From assembly GCF_020164435.1 (NCBI RefSeq), contig NZ_JAIUDQ010000003.1, positions 62,001 through 126,000 of the forward strand: 64,000 nucleotides of DNA. The letters are read 5' to 3'. Position numbers and translations under genes: made by a program. Under the pieces are notes generated by a model. That model had not been told where the DNA came from, searched no databases, and saw only the letters and a program-made list of their open reading frames with translations. Each line of letters opens with the position of its first letter. The stretch's first letter is position 1. This DNA comes from Phyllobacterium lublinensis. Lineage in GTDB: Bacteria > Pseudomonadota > Alphaproteobacteria > Rhizobiales > Rhizobiaceae. Shown here one piece after another: positions 18,855-28,949 of the stretch.

Positions 18855-19303
18855 AACCTCTTGGCCCGAAAGAACTGCTTCAGGATGGTCTCGGCTTCCT
18901 GTTCCTTGAAGCCGGAGTAAACTTCCGGGGCGTGGAGGCAAGTGGGCTGGGCGAAGAACCGGACTCCATTTTCAACGCCGCCGCCCTTGATATCCTGAGC
19001 GCCGTAATAGAGCCGCCTTATCCGGGCAAATGATATGGCCGCGGCACACATCGTGCAGGGTTCGAGCGTTACATAGAGGTCGCACCCGGTCAGGCGCTCA
19101 TTGTCAAGAATTCGGCAGGCCTCGCGCACGACGAGAATTTCGGCGTGCGCGGTGGGGTCATTCAGCTCGCGTGTTCTGTTTCCGGCGCTGGCGAGAATGC
19201 TGCCATCCTTGACGAGAACGGCACCGATCGGAACTTCGCCACGCGCCGCAGCGCCATGTGCCTCAGCGAGAGCCCTGCTCATCGGATCAGTTTCTTGGTT
19301 CAC
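18851..19303 (-). CDS. tadA: tRNA-specific adenosine-34 deaminase TadA
   Basis: Zinc deaminase that converts A34 to inosine in the tRNA-Arg(ACG) wobble position. The 150 residues carry the catalytic HAE at 53-55 (TAHAEILVVREA) and the zinc-binding PCTMC with Cys83 and Cys86, in GEVPIGAVLVKDG context. The start is taken as GTG 19303; ATG at 19282 (MSRALAEAHG) is also possible. It could be called a generic nucleoside deaminase, but the CDLYVTLEPCTMCAAAISFARIRRLYYGA pattern is that of TadA. It overlaps the DUF4105 gene tail to tail by four bases. Confidence 0.93.
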   Translation of the reverse strand: MNQETDPMSRALAEAHGAAARGEVPIGAVLVKDGSILASAGNRTRELNDPTAHAEILVVREACRILDNERLTGCDLYVTLEPCTMCAAAISFARIRRLYYGAQDIKGGGVENGVRFFAQPTCLHAPEVYSGFKEQEAETILKQFFRAKRF

Positions 19304-19468
19304 GCCATGCCCATCATTGTGACCTTGAGATTTCGGCCTGGTGAAGCAGCGGAAGCGGAAAAACGCATCGGATGTCCATCAGCGCCGTGTAATCATACGG
19401 TTGTTTAGAATTTACTCGCAAGAACACCTCATAGCTGGTAGTGAGCGCTGCTGAAAGGCAAACATTCC

Positions 19469-21337
19469 ATGACAAGTTCAAATGACCACGGGAAGGGCGG
19501 CAAACGCTCCTTTGAAAAGCGCAGCTTCGACAAAAAGGGCGGTGGCGGCGATGGCCGATCCGCGCATAAGGGGCCGCGCAAGTCCGATGCGACGGCTCCT
19601 GCGAAGCGTAGTTTCAAATCATCGCATGAGGTTGCGCCCGTTGAAGACGGCGAACGTATCGCCAAGCGTTTGGCGCGCGCCGGCATAGCATCGCGCCGTG
19701 AAGCCGAAACGATGATTGCGGCGGGCCGCGTTTCCGTTAACGGCAAACGGCTTGAGAGCCCGGCCGTCAATGTAATGCGCACGGATCGCATCGAAGTGGA
19801 TGGCAAGCCGCTACCGGAAAAGGAGCGGACACGTCTCTGGCTCTATCATAAGCCTGCCGGGCTCGTAACGACCAACCGCGATCCCGAGGGACGGCAGACA
19901 GTCTTTGAGTCGCTGCCGAAGGACATGCCACGTGTTCTCTCTGTCGGACGGCTCGATATCAATACCGAAGGCCTGCTGCTCCTGACCAATGATGGCGGAT
20001 TGTCTCGCGCACTCGAATTGCCGTCGACCGGCTGGCTCCGCCGCTACCGCGTCCGCGCCCATGGCAGCATAACCCAGGAAAAACTCGATACACTCAAGGA
20101 TGGTATTGCCGTCGACGGTGTCTTTTACGGTGCAATCGAAGCGACGCTGGAGCGGGAGCAGGGGTCGAACGTCTGGATCATGGTCGGTTTGCGCGAAGGC
20201 AAGAACCGGGAAGTCAAGAACGTGCTTGGCGCGCTTGGACTTTCGGTCAATCGCCTCATCCGCATCTCTTATGGACCGTTTCAGCTCAGTGACCTGCCGG
20301 AGGGCGCGGTCCGCGAGATGAACGGGCGCACCCTGCGTGACCAGCTCGGCGAGCGCTTGATAGAGGAGTCGGGTGCCGATTTCGATGCACCCATCATCAA
20401 TGCCTTCTCCAACAGTGCCGTGAAGGGTGAGGCCGTGCAGCCGCAACCGGCTGAAGCACGCGAACGTCCTGTACGCCGCGCATCCGAATGGATTTCCAGC
20501 GCGCCCGTGGCCAAAAAGCGTGCGCCGCGCAAATCCAAGGACGAACAGCGGGAAGAAAATCTTTCACGCTGGACGACAACACCCACAGACCGGCCAGCAC
20601 CGCGAACCGGCCATGACGAGCGACCGGCGCGGGCATCCCGCACCGAGCGGCCGGCTCGAGCAGCTCCTGACCGTGACCAGAAGCCACGCGGCGTTTCATC
20701 GAAGGCGGATCGCGAGCGTAAGGAAGACGAGGCACTTGCACCACGCAAATCCCGTTCTGCCAATGTCTGGATGGCGCCTGGCGCCCGGCCCGTTGGCAAG
20801 CCGCGCGCCAAGGCCGGAGAGCAGCGGGGCGAACGGACGCACTCCGACAGCACCCGCTCGGATAGGCCGCGTCACACGGGCGATCGCCCCGTTAGAGCTA
20901 CAGGGGATCGGCCCTATACCGGCCGCCCCACCGGCGATCACGGTTCCTCGGGTCATGCCGGCGACAAACCGCGCAGTTATTCGGCCCGCCCACCCCGCGG
21001 CGAGGACGAGAGGGCAGAGCGTCCCAAACGATCCTTCGGATCGGATCGGGGCGAGGGTTCGCGAGATGGTCAACGACCAGCTCGTCCGCCGCGTGTCGGC
21101 AAGCGCGAGCGTGCCGAGCTCAAGGAGCGCGAGGCCAGAGGTGACAAACCGGCCCAGGGCGAGCGGCCAAACCGTTCCGAACGTCCCTACGGCGCCAGCG
21201 GCAAGCCAACCCGTGCTCCCGGCCGACAGGACGGCAGAAGTGGTGACAGGCCGTACGGTGGCCCGAAGGGCACGCCGCGTGGCGGTTCCGGCACGGGCTC
21301 AGGTCGTCCCCCACGTGGCAACAAGCCCAAGTCTTGA
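19469..21337 (+). CDS. rluB: RluB/RsuA-family pseudouridine synthase with long basic tail
   Basis: Modifies rRNA; RluB acts on U2605 of 23S rRNA in E. coli. The 622-residue protein has a Lys/Arg/Gly-rich head (1-60). An S4 RNA-binding domain ([34 protein letters not shown], about 62-95) follows, then the synthase domain with the catalytic Asp in [21 protein letters not shown] near residue 160 and [18 protein letters not shown]. From about residue 330 to the end the protein is a low-complexity tail rich in Arg, Pro, Gly, Ser and Asp (repeated RPAR, DRP, TGD). Orthologues of enteric bacteria are about 290 residues, so the tail roughly doubles the length. It is followed after twelve bases by rsmD. 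Confidence 0.92.
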   Translation: MTSSNDHGKGGKRSFEKRSFDKKGGGGDGRSAHKGPRKSDATAPAKRSFKSSHEVAPVEDGERIAKRLARAGIASRREAETMIAAGRVSVNGKRLESPAVNVMRTDRIEVDGKPLPEKERTRLWLYHKPAGLVTTNRDPEGRQTVFESLPKDMPRVLSVGRLDINTEGLLLLTNDGGLSRALELPSTGWLRRYRVRAHGSITQEKLDTLKDGIAVDGVFYGAIEATLEREQGSNVWIMVGLREGKNREVKNVLGALGLSVNRLIRISYGPFQLSDLPEGAVREMNGRTLRDQLGERLIEESGADFDAPIINAFSNSAVKGEAVQPQPAEARERPVRRASEWISSAPVAKKRAPRKSKDEQREENLSRWTTTPTDRPAPRTGHDERPARASRTERPARAAPDRDQKPRGVSSKADRERKEDEALAPRKSRSANVWMAPGARPVGKPRAKAGEQRGERTHSDSTRSDRPRHTGDRPVRATGDRPYTGRPTGDHGSSGHAGDKPRSYSARPPRGEDERAERPKRSFGSDRGEGSRDGQRPARPPRVGKRERAELKEREARGDKPAQGERPNRSERPYGASGKPTRAPGRQDGRSGDRPYGGPKGTPRGGSGTGSGRPPRGNKPKS

Positions 21338-21349
21338 GGACTTAATCGG

Positions 21350-21907
21350 ATGCGGATTGTCGGCGGAAAATTTCGCGGGCGTGCATTGGCGACGCCGGCG
21401 TCCAACGCGATCCGTCCGACCACGGACCGGACGCGCGAGAGCCTTTTCAACATTCTGGTGCATAACTATCCGGAAAAGTTTGAATCGACACGGGTGCTTG
21501 ACCTGTTCGCGGGGACGGGCGCGTTGGGTTTGGAGGCCATCTCCCGTGGTGCGCGTTACGGCGTATTCATTGAAGAGTCGACGGAAGGTCGCGGACTGAT
21601 CCGGACGAACGTCGAGACGTTCGGCCTCCTCGGCAACACCAAGATTTTCCGCCGTGACGCCACAAAACTTGGTGAAGCTGGGACCATCGAGCCTTTCGAC
21701 CTGGTCTTCGCCGATCCGCCCTATGGCAAGGGACTTGGTGAAATGGCCTTCAAGTCTGCACTTGATGGCGGCTGGCTCAATCCCGACACACTTCTGGTGC
21801 TTGAAGAAGAAACCGAGGCGATGGTGGATCTTGATCCACGGTTCTCGGTCATCGAAGAACGCCCCTATGGCGGCACGATCATAAGGCTTGTTACACTGAG
21901 GACATAG
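21350..21907 (+). CDS. rsmD: 16S rRNA (guanine-966 N2) methyltransferase RsmD
   Basis: SAM-dependent methyltransferase of 185 residues modifying G966 of 16S rRNA. It shows MRIVGGKFRGRALATP at the start, the SAM loop DLFAGTGALGLEAISRGA and the catalytic DPPY motif in LVFADPPYGKGLGEM. GAGGA precedes the ATG. Its position directly after the pseudouridine synthase suggests a small rRNA-modification operon, an arrangement common in Hyphomicrobiales. Confidence 0.96.
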   Translation: MRIVGGKFRGRALATPASNAIRPTTDRTRESLFNILVHNYPEKFESTRVLDLFAGTGALGLEAISRGARYGVFIEESTEGRGLIRTNVETFGLLGNTKIFRRDATKLGEAGTIEPFDLVFADPPYGKGLGEMAFKSALDGGWLNPDTLLVLEEETEAMVDLDPRFSVIEERPYGGTIIRLVTLRT

Positions 21908-21951
21908 GCTGGGATCGGGTTGCATCGAGAAACAGAACTGGATTGATCTGA

Positions 21952-23430
21952 ATGTCCTTTCCTTCAAGTCGTAGCATTGCGACATCTATTGTGGTCAGCA
22001 TGGCTGTCGCGTTGGCTCTCCCGTTTCCGGCTGGAGCGCAGACCGCATCGCAAACGCCTGCTGCCACGGCGACGGTCGACAGGGACGATGTTGCTTCGTT
22101 TACGCTGGACAACGGCCTTGAAGTCGTCGTCATTCCGGATCATCGCGCTCCGGTCGTAACGCACATGCTGTGGTACCACGTGGGATCGGCCGACGAGGAG
22201 CCCGGCAAGTCCGGCATCGCACACTTTTTCGAGCATCTGATGTTCAAGGCGACCAAGACCTACCCAGCGGGCGAGTTCTCCCGCAAGGTCGCCGAGATCG
22301 GTGGTCAGGAAAATGCCTTCACCTCCTATGATTACACCGCCTATTACCAACAGGTCGCGCCTCAGGCGCTTGAAATGGTCATGACCTATGAGGCTGACCG
22401 CATGGAAAATCTCATCCTCAACGATGACGTGGTCAAGACAGAGCGCGACGTCGTCCTGGAGGAACGCCGCTCACGCGTGGAGGGCGACCCGGGCGCCCTG
22501 CTTGCCGAGGAGGTCAATGCGACCCTCTACCAGAACCATCCATACCGGACGCCTGTTATTGGTTGGTTGCATGAAATGGAGCAGCTCAATCTCAAGGATG
22601 CGCTGGCCTTCTACGGCAAATACTACACGCCCAACAATGCAACGCTCGTGGTCTCGGGTGATGTCGATCTTGATACCGTGAAAGCTCTGGCAGAGAAGAC
22701 CTACGGCAAGATACCGCGCCGCGCCGAGCCAGGGCAACGCCAGCGCCCGCAGGAACCGGAACAAAACACCAAGCGGACCGTTTCGATGGCCGATCCCCGG
22801 GTCTCGCAGCCAAGCTTCCAGAAGATGTGGCTCGTTCCGTCCTACACAAGTGCAAAGCCGGGTGAAGCAGAAGCGCTTGATCTTTTGAGCGAAATCCTGG
22901 GCGGTTCGTCGCGCAGCCGGATCTATCAGGCGTTGGTCGTTCGGGATGGCTCGGCTGCCAGCGCCGGTGCCTACTACCAGGGCGGCTCACTCGATAGTGG
23001 CAGTTTCGGCATTTACGGTTCGCCACGAGGTTCCGCAACGCTGGAGCAGGTCGAAGCCGGTGTCGATGCCCAGATCGCGCGGATAATCAAGGACGGCGTG
23101 ACGGCGGACGAACTTGAAAAGGCGCGAAACCGGTTCCTGAAAAGCATGATTTTTGCCCGTGACAGTCAGTCGAGCATGGCACGCATCTATGGTTCAACCC
23201 TGTCGACAGGCCAGACGATAAAGGACATCCAGGCATGGCCGGATCGCATCCGCGCAGTGAAAGTCGAGGATATCCAGGACGTGGCGAAGCGGTATCTGGT
23301 CGATAGCCGGTCGGTCACCAGTTACCTGATGCCGGAAGACGGCAAGCCGGATCAGAAGGTAGAGGAAGAAGCGCCTGTTTCCAACCAGGCACAACAGCCA
23401 GGAACGCCAGCGCACGGAGCAATTCAATGA
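21952..23430 (+). CDS. M16-family zinc peptidase, catalytic subunit
   Basis: Predicted periplasmic peptidase of 492 residues with a signal peptide ending near AGAQ at residue 30. The inverted zinc motif HFFEH lies at residues 91-95 ([22 protein letters not shown]), followed by the downstream Glu in the [16 protein letters not shown] region. It is paired with a second M16 gene that lacks the motif, the usual two-subunit arrangement of bacterial PqqL/Mpp-like peptidases (active and structural halves). The start codon of the partner overlaps its stop (ATGA). Substrates of these periplasmic pairs are mostly unknown. Confidence 0.95.
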   Translation: MSFPSSRSIATSIVVSMAVALALPFPAGAQTASQTPAATATVDRDDVASFTLDNGLEVVVIPDHRAPVVTHMLWYHVGSADEEPGKSGIAHFFEHLMFKATKTYPAGEFSRKVAEIGGQENAFTSYDYTAYYQQVAPQALEMVMTYEADRMENLILNDDVVKTERDVVLEERRSRVEGDPGALLAEEVNATLYQNHPYRTPVIGWLHEMEQLNLKDALAFYGKYYTPNNATLVVSGDVDLDTVKALAEKTYGKIPRRAEPGQRQRPQEPEQNTKRTVSMADPRVSQPSFQKMWLVPSYTSAKPGEAEALDLLSEILGGSSRSRIYQALVVRDGSAASAGAYYQGGSLDSGSFGIYGSPRGSATLEQVEAGVDAQIARIIKDGVTADELEKARNRFLKSMIFARDSQSSMARIYGSTLSTGQTIKDIQAWPDRIRAVKVEDIQDVAKRYLVDSRSVTSYLMPEDGKPDQKVEEEAPVSNQAQQPGTPAHGAIQ

Positions 23431-24737
23431 CCGCACCTATGATCAAGCGATTTGTTGCCGCTCTGCTGTTGATCCTTTTCACCGTCGCTCCCGGCCAAGC
23501 CGTGGAAATCAAGGAGGTCGTCTCGCCCAAGGGCATCCGCGCCTGGCTGGTGCAGGACGATTTCGTGCCCCTGATTTCGTTGCGCTTTTCATTCAAGGGC
23601 GGGTCGGCCCAGGATCCGAAGGGCAAGGACGGCCTCGCCAATCTGATGACCGGACTCTTCGATGAAGGGGCCGGCGACTTCAATTCGGATTCATTCCAGG
23701 AGCAACTCGACGATGTCGGCGCCGAAATGAGCTTCAATGCAGATGACGACCGCATTAACGGCTCCATGCGCATGTTGGCGGACAAGCGGGACGCTGCTGT
23801 GGATCTGCTTGCCCTGGCGGTTACCCAGCCCCGGTTCGATCAGGCGCCGACCGACCGTATCCGTCAGCAGATCGTTGCCGGGATCAAGGCATCCGAGCGC
23901 GATCCGAACACGATAGCTGGCCGCAAATTTGCCGAGGCGCTTTATGGCGACCACCCCTATGCGCGTCGATCGGATGGGACGGAGCAAAGCCTTGGCACGA
24001 TCACACGTGACGATCTGGTCAGTTTCCACAAACGTAACTTCGCGCGGGACAACCTGATCGTCGGCGTGGTTGGATCGATCAGTCCCGAAGATCTGGCGCC
24101 ACTGTTGGACAAGGTCTTTGGCGACCTGCCGGAGAAGGCCCAGCTCGAGCCCGTCAGCGATGCCAAGTTGGGTTTTGGCCAGACGACGCGCTTTGATTAC
24201 GTATTGCCGCAGACGTCGATATCGATGGTTTATCCAGGTGTCCGGCGTCAGGATCCGGATTTTTTCCCGGCATATATCATGAATCATATCTTGGGCGGCG
24301 GAACGTTCTCTTCCCGCATCTACAATGAGGTGCGTGAAAAGCGAGGCCTTGCCTATTCGGCAGGTTCAAATCTGATCAATCGGGACCATATGGCCGCCCT
24401 GATGGTATCGACGGCGACGCGAGCCGACCGCGCCAATGAAACCTTGCAGATTCTGAAGACCGAAATTGCCAGGATGGCCAAGGAGGGTCCGACAGCAGAG
24501 GAATTGGCGGAAGCCAAGAAATATCTGGTCGGTTCCTACGCCGTGAATAATCTCGACTCGTCGTCGGCGGTTGCAAGTACGCTTCTTGGCCTGCAGGACG
24601 AGAATCTCGGGCGGGACTATATCGACAAGCGTGCCGATCTGATCAACGCTGTTACGCTGGAACAGGTAAAGGCGGTTGCTGGCAAGCTGCTAGAGACTGA
24701 TCCTGCCGTGCTAATCGTCGGACCGCCGCAGTCCTGA
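23427..24737 (+). CDS. M16-family peptidase-like protein, non-catalytic partner
   Basis: A 436-residue protein with a signal peptide ([17 protein letters not shown]). It resembles the first M16 gene but has no HxxEH: the corresponding segment reads [17 protein letters not shown]. It keeps the Arg/Tyr-containing C-terminal signature [15 protein letters not shown] that contributes to the active site of the partner in two-chain M16 enzymes. It is translationally coupled to the preceding gene through a four-base overlap and followed by a patatin gene after 17 bases. Confidence 0.93.
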   Translation: MTAPMIKRFVAALLLILFTVAPGQAVEIKEVVSPKGIRAWLVQDDFVPLISLRFSFKGGSAQDPKGKDGLANLMTGLFDEGAGDFNSDSFQEQLDDVGAEMSFNADDDRINGSMRMLADKRDAAVDLLALAVTQPRFDQAPTDRIRQQIVAGIKASERDPNTIAGRKFAEALYGDHPYARRSDGTEQSLGTITRDDLVSFHKRNFARDNLIVGVVGSISPEDLAPLLDKVFGDLPEKAQLEPVSDAKLGFGQTTRFDYVLPQTSISMVYPGVRRQDPDFFPAYIMNHILGGGTFSSRIYNEVREKRGLAYSAGSNLINRDHMAALMVSTATRADRANETLQILKTEIARMAKEGPTAEELAEAKKYLVGSYAVNNLDSSSAVASTLLGLQDENLGRDYIDKRADLINAVTLEQVKAVAGKLLETDPAVLIVGPPQS

Positions 24738-24754
24738 CCAGGAGAGAACACGCC

Positions 24755-25654
24755 ATGATCGCGCGCGATCTTGCAGAGGCTGACGCATCGACCGCAACAC
24801 CGCGCGGTGGCACGCCCACCTTTGCAGTTGCCTTCGGTGGTGGCGGGGCAAGGGGGCTGGCGCATATCAACGTGATCGAGGCGCTCGATGAGCTTGGCAT
24901 TCGCCCGACGGCGATTTCCGGGTCGTCTATTGGTGCGATCGTCGGTGCCGCAATGGCGGCTGGAATGTCCGGCCGCGATATACGCGAGTATGCGGTAGCG
25001 ACACTGTCGCGCCGCGCGGAGATTGCAGCGCGATTGTGGCGGCTGCGCCCGGCAAGCTTCGGCGAAATGTTTGGTGGGGGCATCCGCGTCGGCCAGTTCA
25101 ATATCGAGAGAATCCTCCGGAGCTTTCTGCCGGACCGGATACCGGACACGTTCGAAGAATTGCACATTCCGTTGAGCGTGACGGCAACCGATTTTTACGG
25201 GCAGCAGGAAGTGCCGATCACCGAAGGCGATCTCTACAGCGCCATTGCCGCATCAGCAGCCATACCCGCGCTGTTCCGGCCAGTTCGCCGTGATAATCGC
25301 ATCCTGATTGACGGAGGCATCTATAACCCCGTTCCCTTCGATCATTTGAAGGAGAAGGCACAGTTCGTCATCGGCATCGATGTTGTGGGCGGGCCGGAAG
25401 GTCACATCGGCAAGTTTCCGTCATCGATCGAAGCCATGTTCGGCGCCAGCCAATTGATGATGCAATCGATTATTGCGACGCGCCTGCGTACCGACCCGCC
25501 GGCCATTTTCCTGCGGCCGAGTGTTGCCAAGTTCGGCGTCCTGGACTTCCTGCGTGTCGAGCAGGTCCTGCAGGACACCGTCGGAATCAAGGATGAGTTG
25601 AAACGCGCAGTCGATGCCGCCATCACCTATACCGGACACAGCGAACTGAAATGA
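24755..25654 (+). CDS. Patatin-like phospholipase
   Basis: A 299-residue serine acyl hydrolase of the patatin/RssA group, probably acting on phospholipids. The oxyanion hole is AFGGGGARGLAHINVIEAL (residues about 27-45). The nucleophile elbow is GSSIGA with Ser near residue 54, and the catalytic Asp is in LIDGGIYNPVPFDHL near residue 185. No signal peptide is seen, so it is probably cytosolic or membrane-peripheral. GGAGAG precedes the ATG. It is probably the third gene of the M16 operon and ends six bases before the convergent antiporter gene. Confidence 0.93.
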   Translation: MIARDLAEADASTATPRGGTPTFAVAFGGGGARGLAHINVIEALDELGIRPTAISGSSIGAIVGAAMAAGMSGRDIREYAVATLSRRAEIAARLWRLRPASFGEMFGGGIRVGQFNIERILRSFLPDRIPDTFEELHIPLSVTATDFYGQQEVPITEGDLYSAIAASAAIPALFRPVRRDNRILIDGGIYNPVPFDHLKEKAQFVIGIDVVGGPEGHIGKFPSSIEAMFGASQLMMQSIIATRLRTDPPAIFLRPSVAKFGVLDFLRVEQVLQDTVGIKDELKRAVDAAITYTGHSELK

Positions 25655-25660
25655 CAATGC

Positions 25661-27475
25661 TTACTCGGCTGGTGTCGCGTCCACTTCGGCAATCGTGTCG
25701 ATCCGCTTGGCTTCGCGTGTCGGTTTGATCAACGGTTCCGGCGTGACCGGATGTGTCAGCAGGAGATCGTTGCCGGCAGTCAACCCTTCCGATGCCTGGA
25801 TATGCAGGCGGTCCTCATCGCGTCGCCTTATGTCCTGCATGATTTCGTAAGCGAGTTCCTCGCTGACGCCGAGTTCTTCCAACGTCCGGCGGCCAAAGAC
25901 CAGGCCGGATTCAAAGGTCTCCCGCAACTCGTAGTGAACGCCGCGCGCGCGCAGCTTCAATGTGTGGATGCGATCATATGATCTTACGAACAGCTTGATG
26001 TACGGATATTCCGTTTGGATCAGTTCAACGATCTGATCGGTCGTTTCCCTCTTATGCGTGCAGACTGCAACGACCTTGGCCTGCCGGATGCCGGCGGCCT
26101 CCAGCACCTCCTTGCGCGTGCCATCGCCGAAGTAGATGCGGAACCCAAAACGTCCGGCTGCCCTGATACGATCGGCGGAACCATCGATCACCGTCACATT
26201 ACTGCCGCCTGCCAGCAGGATCTGCGCTGCGATCTGCCCATAGCGCGAGAAACCGATCATCATCACGTCGGCACCCGCGCCTTCGAAGTCCTCGTCGATC
26301 TCTTCATGCGTGTCGGTGCTGGTCAGCAACTTGTCCCCCAACGCAACGGAAAGCGGCATGACTGCCATGGACAGGGTTACCACCGCAATCAGCTCGGATG
26401 CGGTCGAATCGGTCATCAGACCAGCCGCGGCGGCCGTCGAAAACAGGACGAAGCCGAATTCACCGCCTTGCGGGAGGAAAAACGCAATGCGGATGGCATC
26501 GTTGTGGCTGGAACGAAAAAGGCGCGCCAGACCATAGACGACGATTGCCTTGATCGTCATGAACACCGGCACGGCAAGCAGGATGGTCTCCCAGTTATCG
26601 AGAATGACGTCGAGATCGAGCGAAAGTCCGACCGCCATGAAAAACAGTCCGAGGAAAACACCGCGGAACGGTTCGATGTCGGCCTCAAGCTCATGCCGGT
26701 AGGACGATTCTGCGAGTAGAACACCCGCGATAAAGGCGCCCATGGCCATCGACAGGCCGGCAAACTGCATCAGGACAGCCGCGCCAAGCACAACGAAGAG
26801 GGCCGCCGCGATCATGACCTCGCGGGCACCCGTATTGGCGATGAAGCGAAAGAGCGGATTGAGCACATAGCGGCCAACCGCCACGATTGCACCGATACAA
26901 ATGATTGCAATCAAGAGATGTCCAAGCGGATCGGCCGGGCGCTGGGCCGAATCGGGTGCAAGGATCGGGATCATGGCAAGCAACGGAACGATTGCGAGGT
27001 CCTGAAACAGAAGGATGGCGAATGAGGTCTGCCCGTGCTGTGTCGCAGTCTCGCCACGTTCTTCCAGGATTTGCATGGCAAAGGCCGTCGATGAAAGGGC
27101 CAGGCCAAAGCCGGTTACGAGGGCGGCCTGCCAGACCATGAGATCAAAGGCCAGGAGAACGCCCGTCAATACGGCACCCGTCACGACGACCTGTGCTGCG
27201 CCGAGCCCGAAGATCGCACGGCGCAGCGTCCACAGCCGCGAAGGCTTCAATTCCAGGCCGATGACGAACAGCAGGAACACGACGCCGAGTTCGGCAAAAT
27301 GCAGGACCTGCTCACCATCGGTGATCAGATTGGCAAGCGGTCCGATCAACAGGCCTGCGGCGAGGTAACCAAGCACCGTGCCAAGTCCGAGCCGCTTGAA
27401 CAACGGAGCCGCGATGATTGCACCGGCCAGTAGTGCCAATGCCTGAAAATAAAGGTTGCCGCTTTGCGAGAGCAT
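25661..27475 (-). CDS. CPA2-family monovalent cation:proton antiporter (KefB/KefC-like)
   Basis: Inner-membrane K+ or Na+/H+ antiporter of 604 residues. The N-terminal two thirds hold about 12 hydrophobic segments (from ALALLAGAIIAAPLF to VVTLSMAVMPLSVAL), including GAFIAGVLLAESSYRHELEADIEPFRGVFLGLFFMAVG, characteristic of CPA2. The rest is a TrkA-N/RCK regulatory domain beginning DVMMIGFSRYGQIAAQILLAGGSNVTVID, a Rossmann loop for NAD(H). The frame runs upstream to 27556, but ATG at 27475 gives the usual short N-terminus. No kefF/G ancillary gene is adjacent. The exact ion and whether glutathione adducts gate it are not visible. Confidence 0.92.
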   Translation of the reverse strand: MLSQSGNLYFQALALLAGAIIAAPLFKRLGLGTVLGYLAAGLLIGPLANLITDGEQVLHFAELGVVFLLFVIGLELKPSRLWTLRRAIFGLGAAQVVVTGAVLTGVLLAFDLMVWQAALVTGFGLALSSTAFAMQILEERGETATQHGQTSFAILLFQDLAIVPLLAMIPILAPDSAQRPADPLGHLLIAIICIGAIVAVGRYVLNPLFRFIANTGAREVMIAAALFVVLGAAVLMQFAGLSMAMGAFIAGVLLAESSYRHELEADIEPFRGVFLGLFFMAVGLSLDLDVILDNWETILLAVPVFMTIKAIVVYGLARLFRSSHNDAIRIAFFLPQGGEFGFVLFSTAAAAGLMTDSTASELIAVVTLSMAVMPLSVALGDKLLTSTDTHEEIDEDFEGAGADVMMIGFSRYGQIAAQILLAGGSNVTVIDGSADRIRAAGRFGFRIYFGDGTRKEVLEAAGIRQAKVVAVCTHKRETTDQIVELIQTEYPYIKLFVRSYDRIHTLKLRARGVHYELRETFESGLVFGRRTLEELGVSEELAYEIMQDIRRRDEDRLHIQASEGLTAGNDLLLTHPVTPEPLIKPTREAKRIDTIAEVDATPAE

Positions 27476-27605
27476 ATGTTCGTTATCCCGACCAAAAATT
27501 GTTGGGCGTGTTTGCCTTGATAGACCCCAATTTGCACCATATAGGAAGGGATACATCTGACCAATTCATTGTATCCAATCATGTAATCGAACCTTAAGGA
27601 CCATT

Positions 27606-28949
27606 ATGACAGAGCCGGTAAATTCGCGCGAGTTTGTGGACAATGCTGCTGCGCTTGTTGAAGCTGCAAGGAGAGCTGGCGCCGATGCTGCCGATGCTGT
27701 TGTGATCCGGTCGCGTTCGACTTCGGTCAGCGTACGACTGGGAAAGGTCGAGGCGACCGAAGCGTCCGAAAGCGACGAGTTTTCACTGCGCGTCTTTGTC
27801 GGGCGAAAGGTGGCGAGTATTTCGGCAAACGCCAGTGCGAAACCGGATGTCCTTGCAGAGCGCGCCGTTGCCATGGCGAAAGTGTCGCCTGACGATGCCT
27901 ATGAGGGCCTGGCAGCGTCCGAGAATCTGGTCCGCAACATACGCGATCTCGATCTCTACGATTCGACCAGCGTCGATGCAGCGCAACTGACCGAAGCCGC
28001 CCTTGCCGCCGAAGCTGCAGCTCTCGCCGTCGAGGGCGTTACAAATTCCAGCGGCGCATCTGCTTCGGCAGGCCTGGGTGGTCTGGTGCTTGTGACTTCG
28101 GGCGGTTTTTCGGGGCAGTACATGGGTTCGCGGTTTTCCCGTTCCGTAAGCGCCATCGCAGGTACGGGCACGGCGATGGAACGTGATTATGATTTTTCGT
28201 CACGCATTTACTTCAGCGATCTGGAAGACGCTGCCGCCATTGGCCGGTCTGCCGGAGAACGTGCGGTCAGACGCCTTGGCGCGCGCCAAGCCAAAACCGG
28301 CCGGGTCAACGTCGTTTACGATCCGCGCGTGGCGCGCGGCATCGCAGGACATCTCGCCAGTGCCATCAATGGCGCATCCGTTGCCCGCAAGACCAGCTTC
28401 CTCAAGGACCGCATGGGTGAGAAAATCCTCAGCGATGTGATCACTGCGACGGACGAGCCATTGCGTGTCAGGGGCCCGTCATCGCGTCCTTTCGATGGCG
28501 AGGGACTCGAGGGAACTCCGCTGAACATGGTCGAAAACGGCGTTCTCAAGCATTGGTTTCTCTCAACGTCGACGGCCAAGGAACTGGGTTTGACTACAAA
28601 TGGCCGTGGTGTCCGTTCCGGCTCGACAGTGGTCCCGTCATCGACAAACTTTGCCATCGAGCCGGGCGCGAGCAGCCCGGAAGACCTTATCCGCAGTGTC
28701 GGGACCGGTTTCTATGTGACGGAGCTGTTCGGGCACGGTGTTGATATGGTGACGGGGGAATACAGCCGCGGTGCCTCGGGATACTGGATTGAAAATGGGG
28801 AACTCGCCTATCCGGTGAGCGAGGTGACAATCGCCTCGAACCTGAAGGACATGTTTCTCAATCTCACGCCCGCCAATGACATCGACCGCAATTTTGGCGT
28901 TGCCAGCCCGACCCTCATGATCGAAGGCATGACACTTGCCGGAAAATAA
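27606..28949 (+). CDS. pmbA: TldE/PmbA metallopeptidase subunit
   Basis: The TldE half of the TldD/TldE zinc protease that degrades or matures peptides (microcins, CcdA in E. coli). The 447-residue protein shows the family pattern, for example EASESDEFSLRVFVGRKVASIS, VVYDPRVARGIAGHLASAINGASVARKTSFLKDRMGEKI and MVTGEYSRGASGYWIENGELAYPVSEVTIA. TldE lacks the HExxH zinc site of TldD, and none is seen here. tldD is not in the window. AAGGA precedes the ATG. The next gene, cysQ, starts within its last 14 bases. Confidence 0.93.
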   Translation: MTEPVNSREFVDNAAALVEAARRAGADAADAVVIRSRSTSVSVRLGKVEATEASESDEFSLRVFVGRKVASISANASAKPDVLAERAVAMAKVSPDDAYEGLAASENLVRNIRDLDLYDSTSVDAAQLTEAALAAEAAALAVEGVTNSSGASASAGLGGLVLVTSGGFSGQYMGSRFSRSVSAIAGTGTAMERDYDFSSRIYFSDLEDAAAIGRSAGERAVRRLGARQAKTGRVNVVYDPRVARGIAGHLASAINGASVARKTSFLKDRMGEKILSDVITATDEPLRVRGPSSRPFDGEGLEGTPLNMVENGVLKHWFLSTSTAKELGLTTNGRGVRSGSTVVPSSTNFAIEPGASSPEDLIRSVGTGFYVTELFGHGVDMVTGEYSRGASGYWIENGELAYPVSEVTIASNLKDMFLNLTPANDIDRNFGVASPTLMIEGMTLAGK

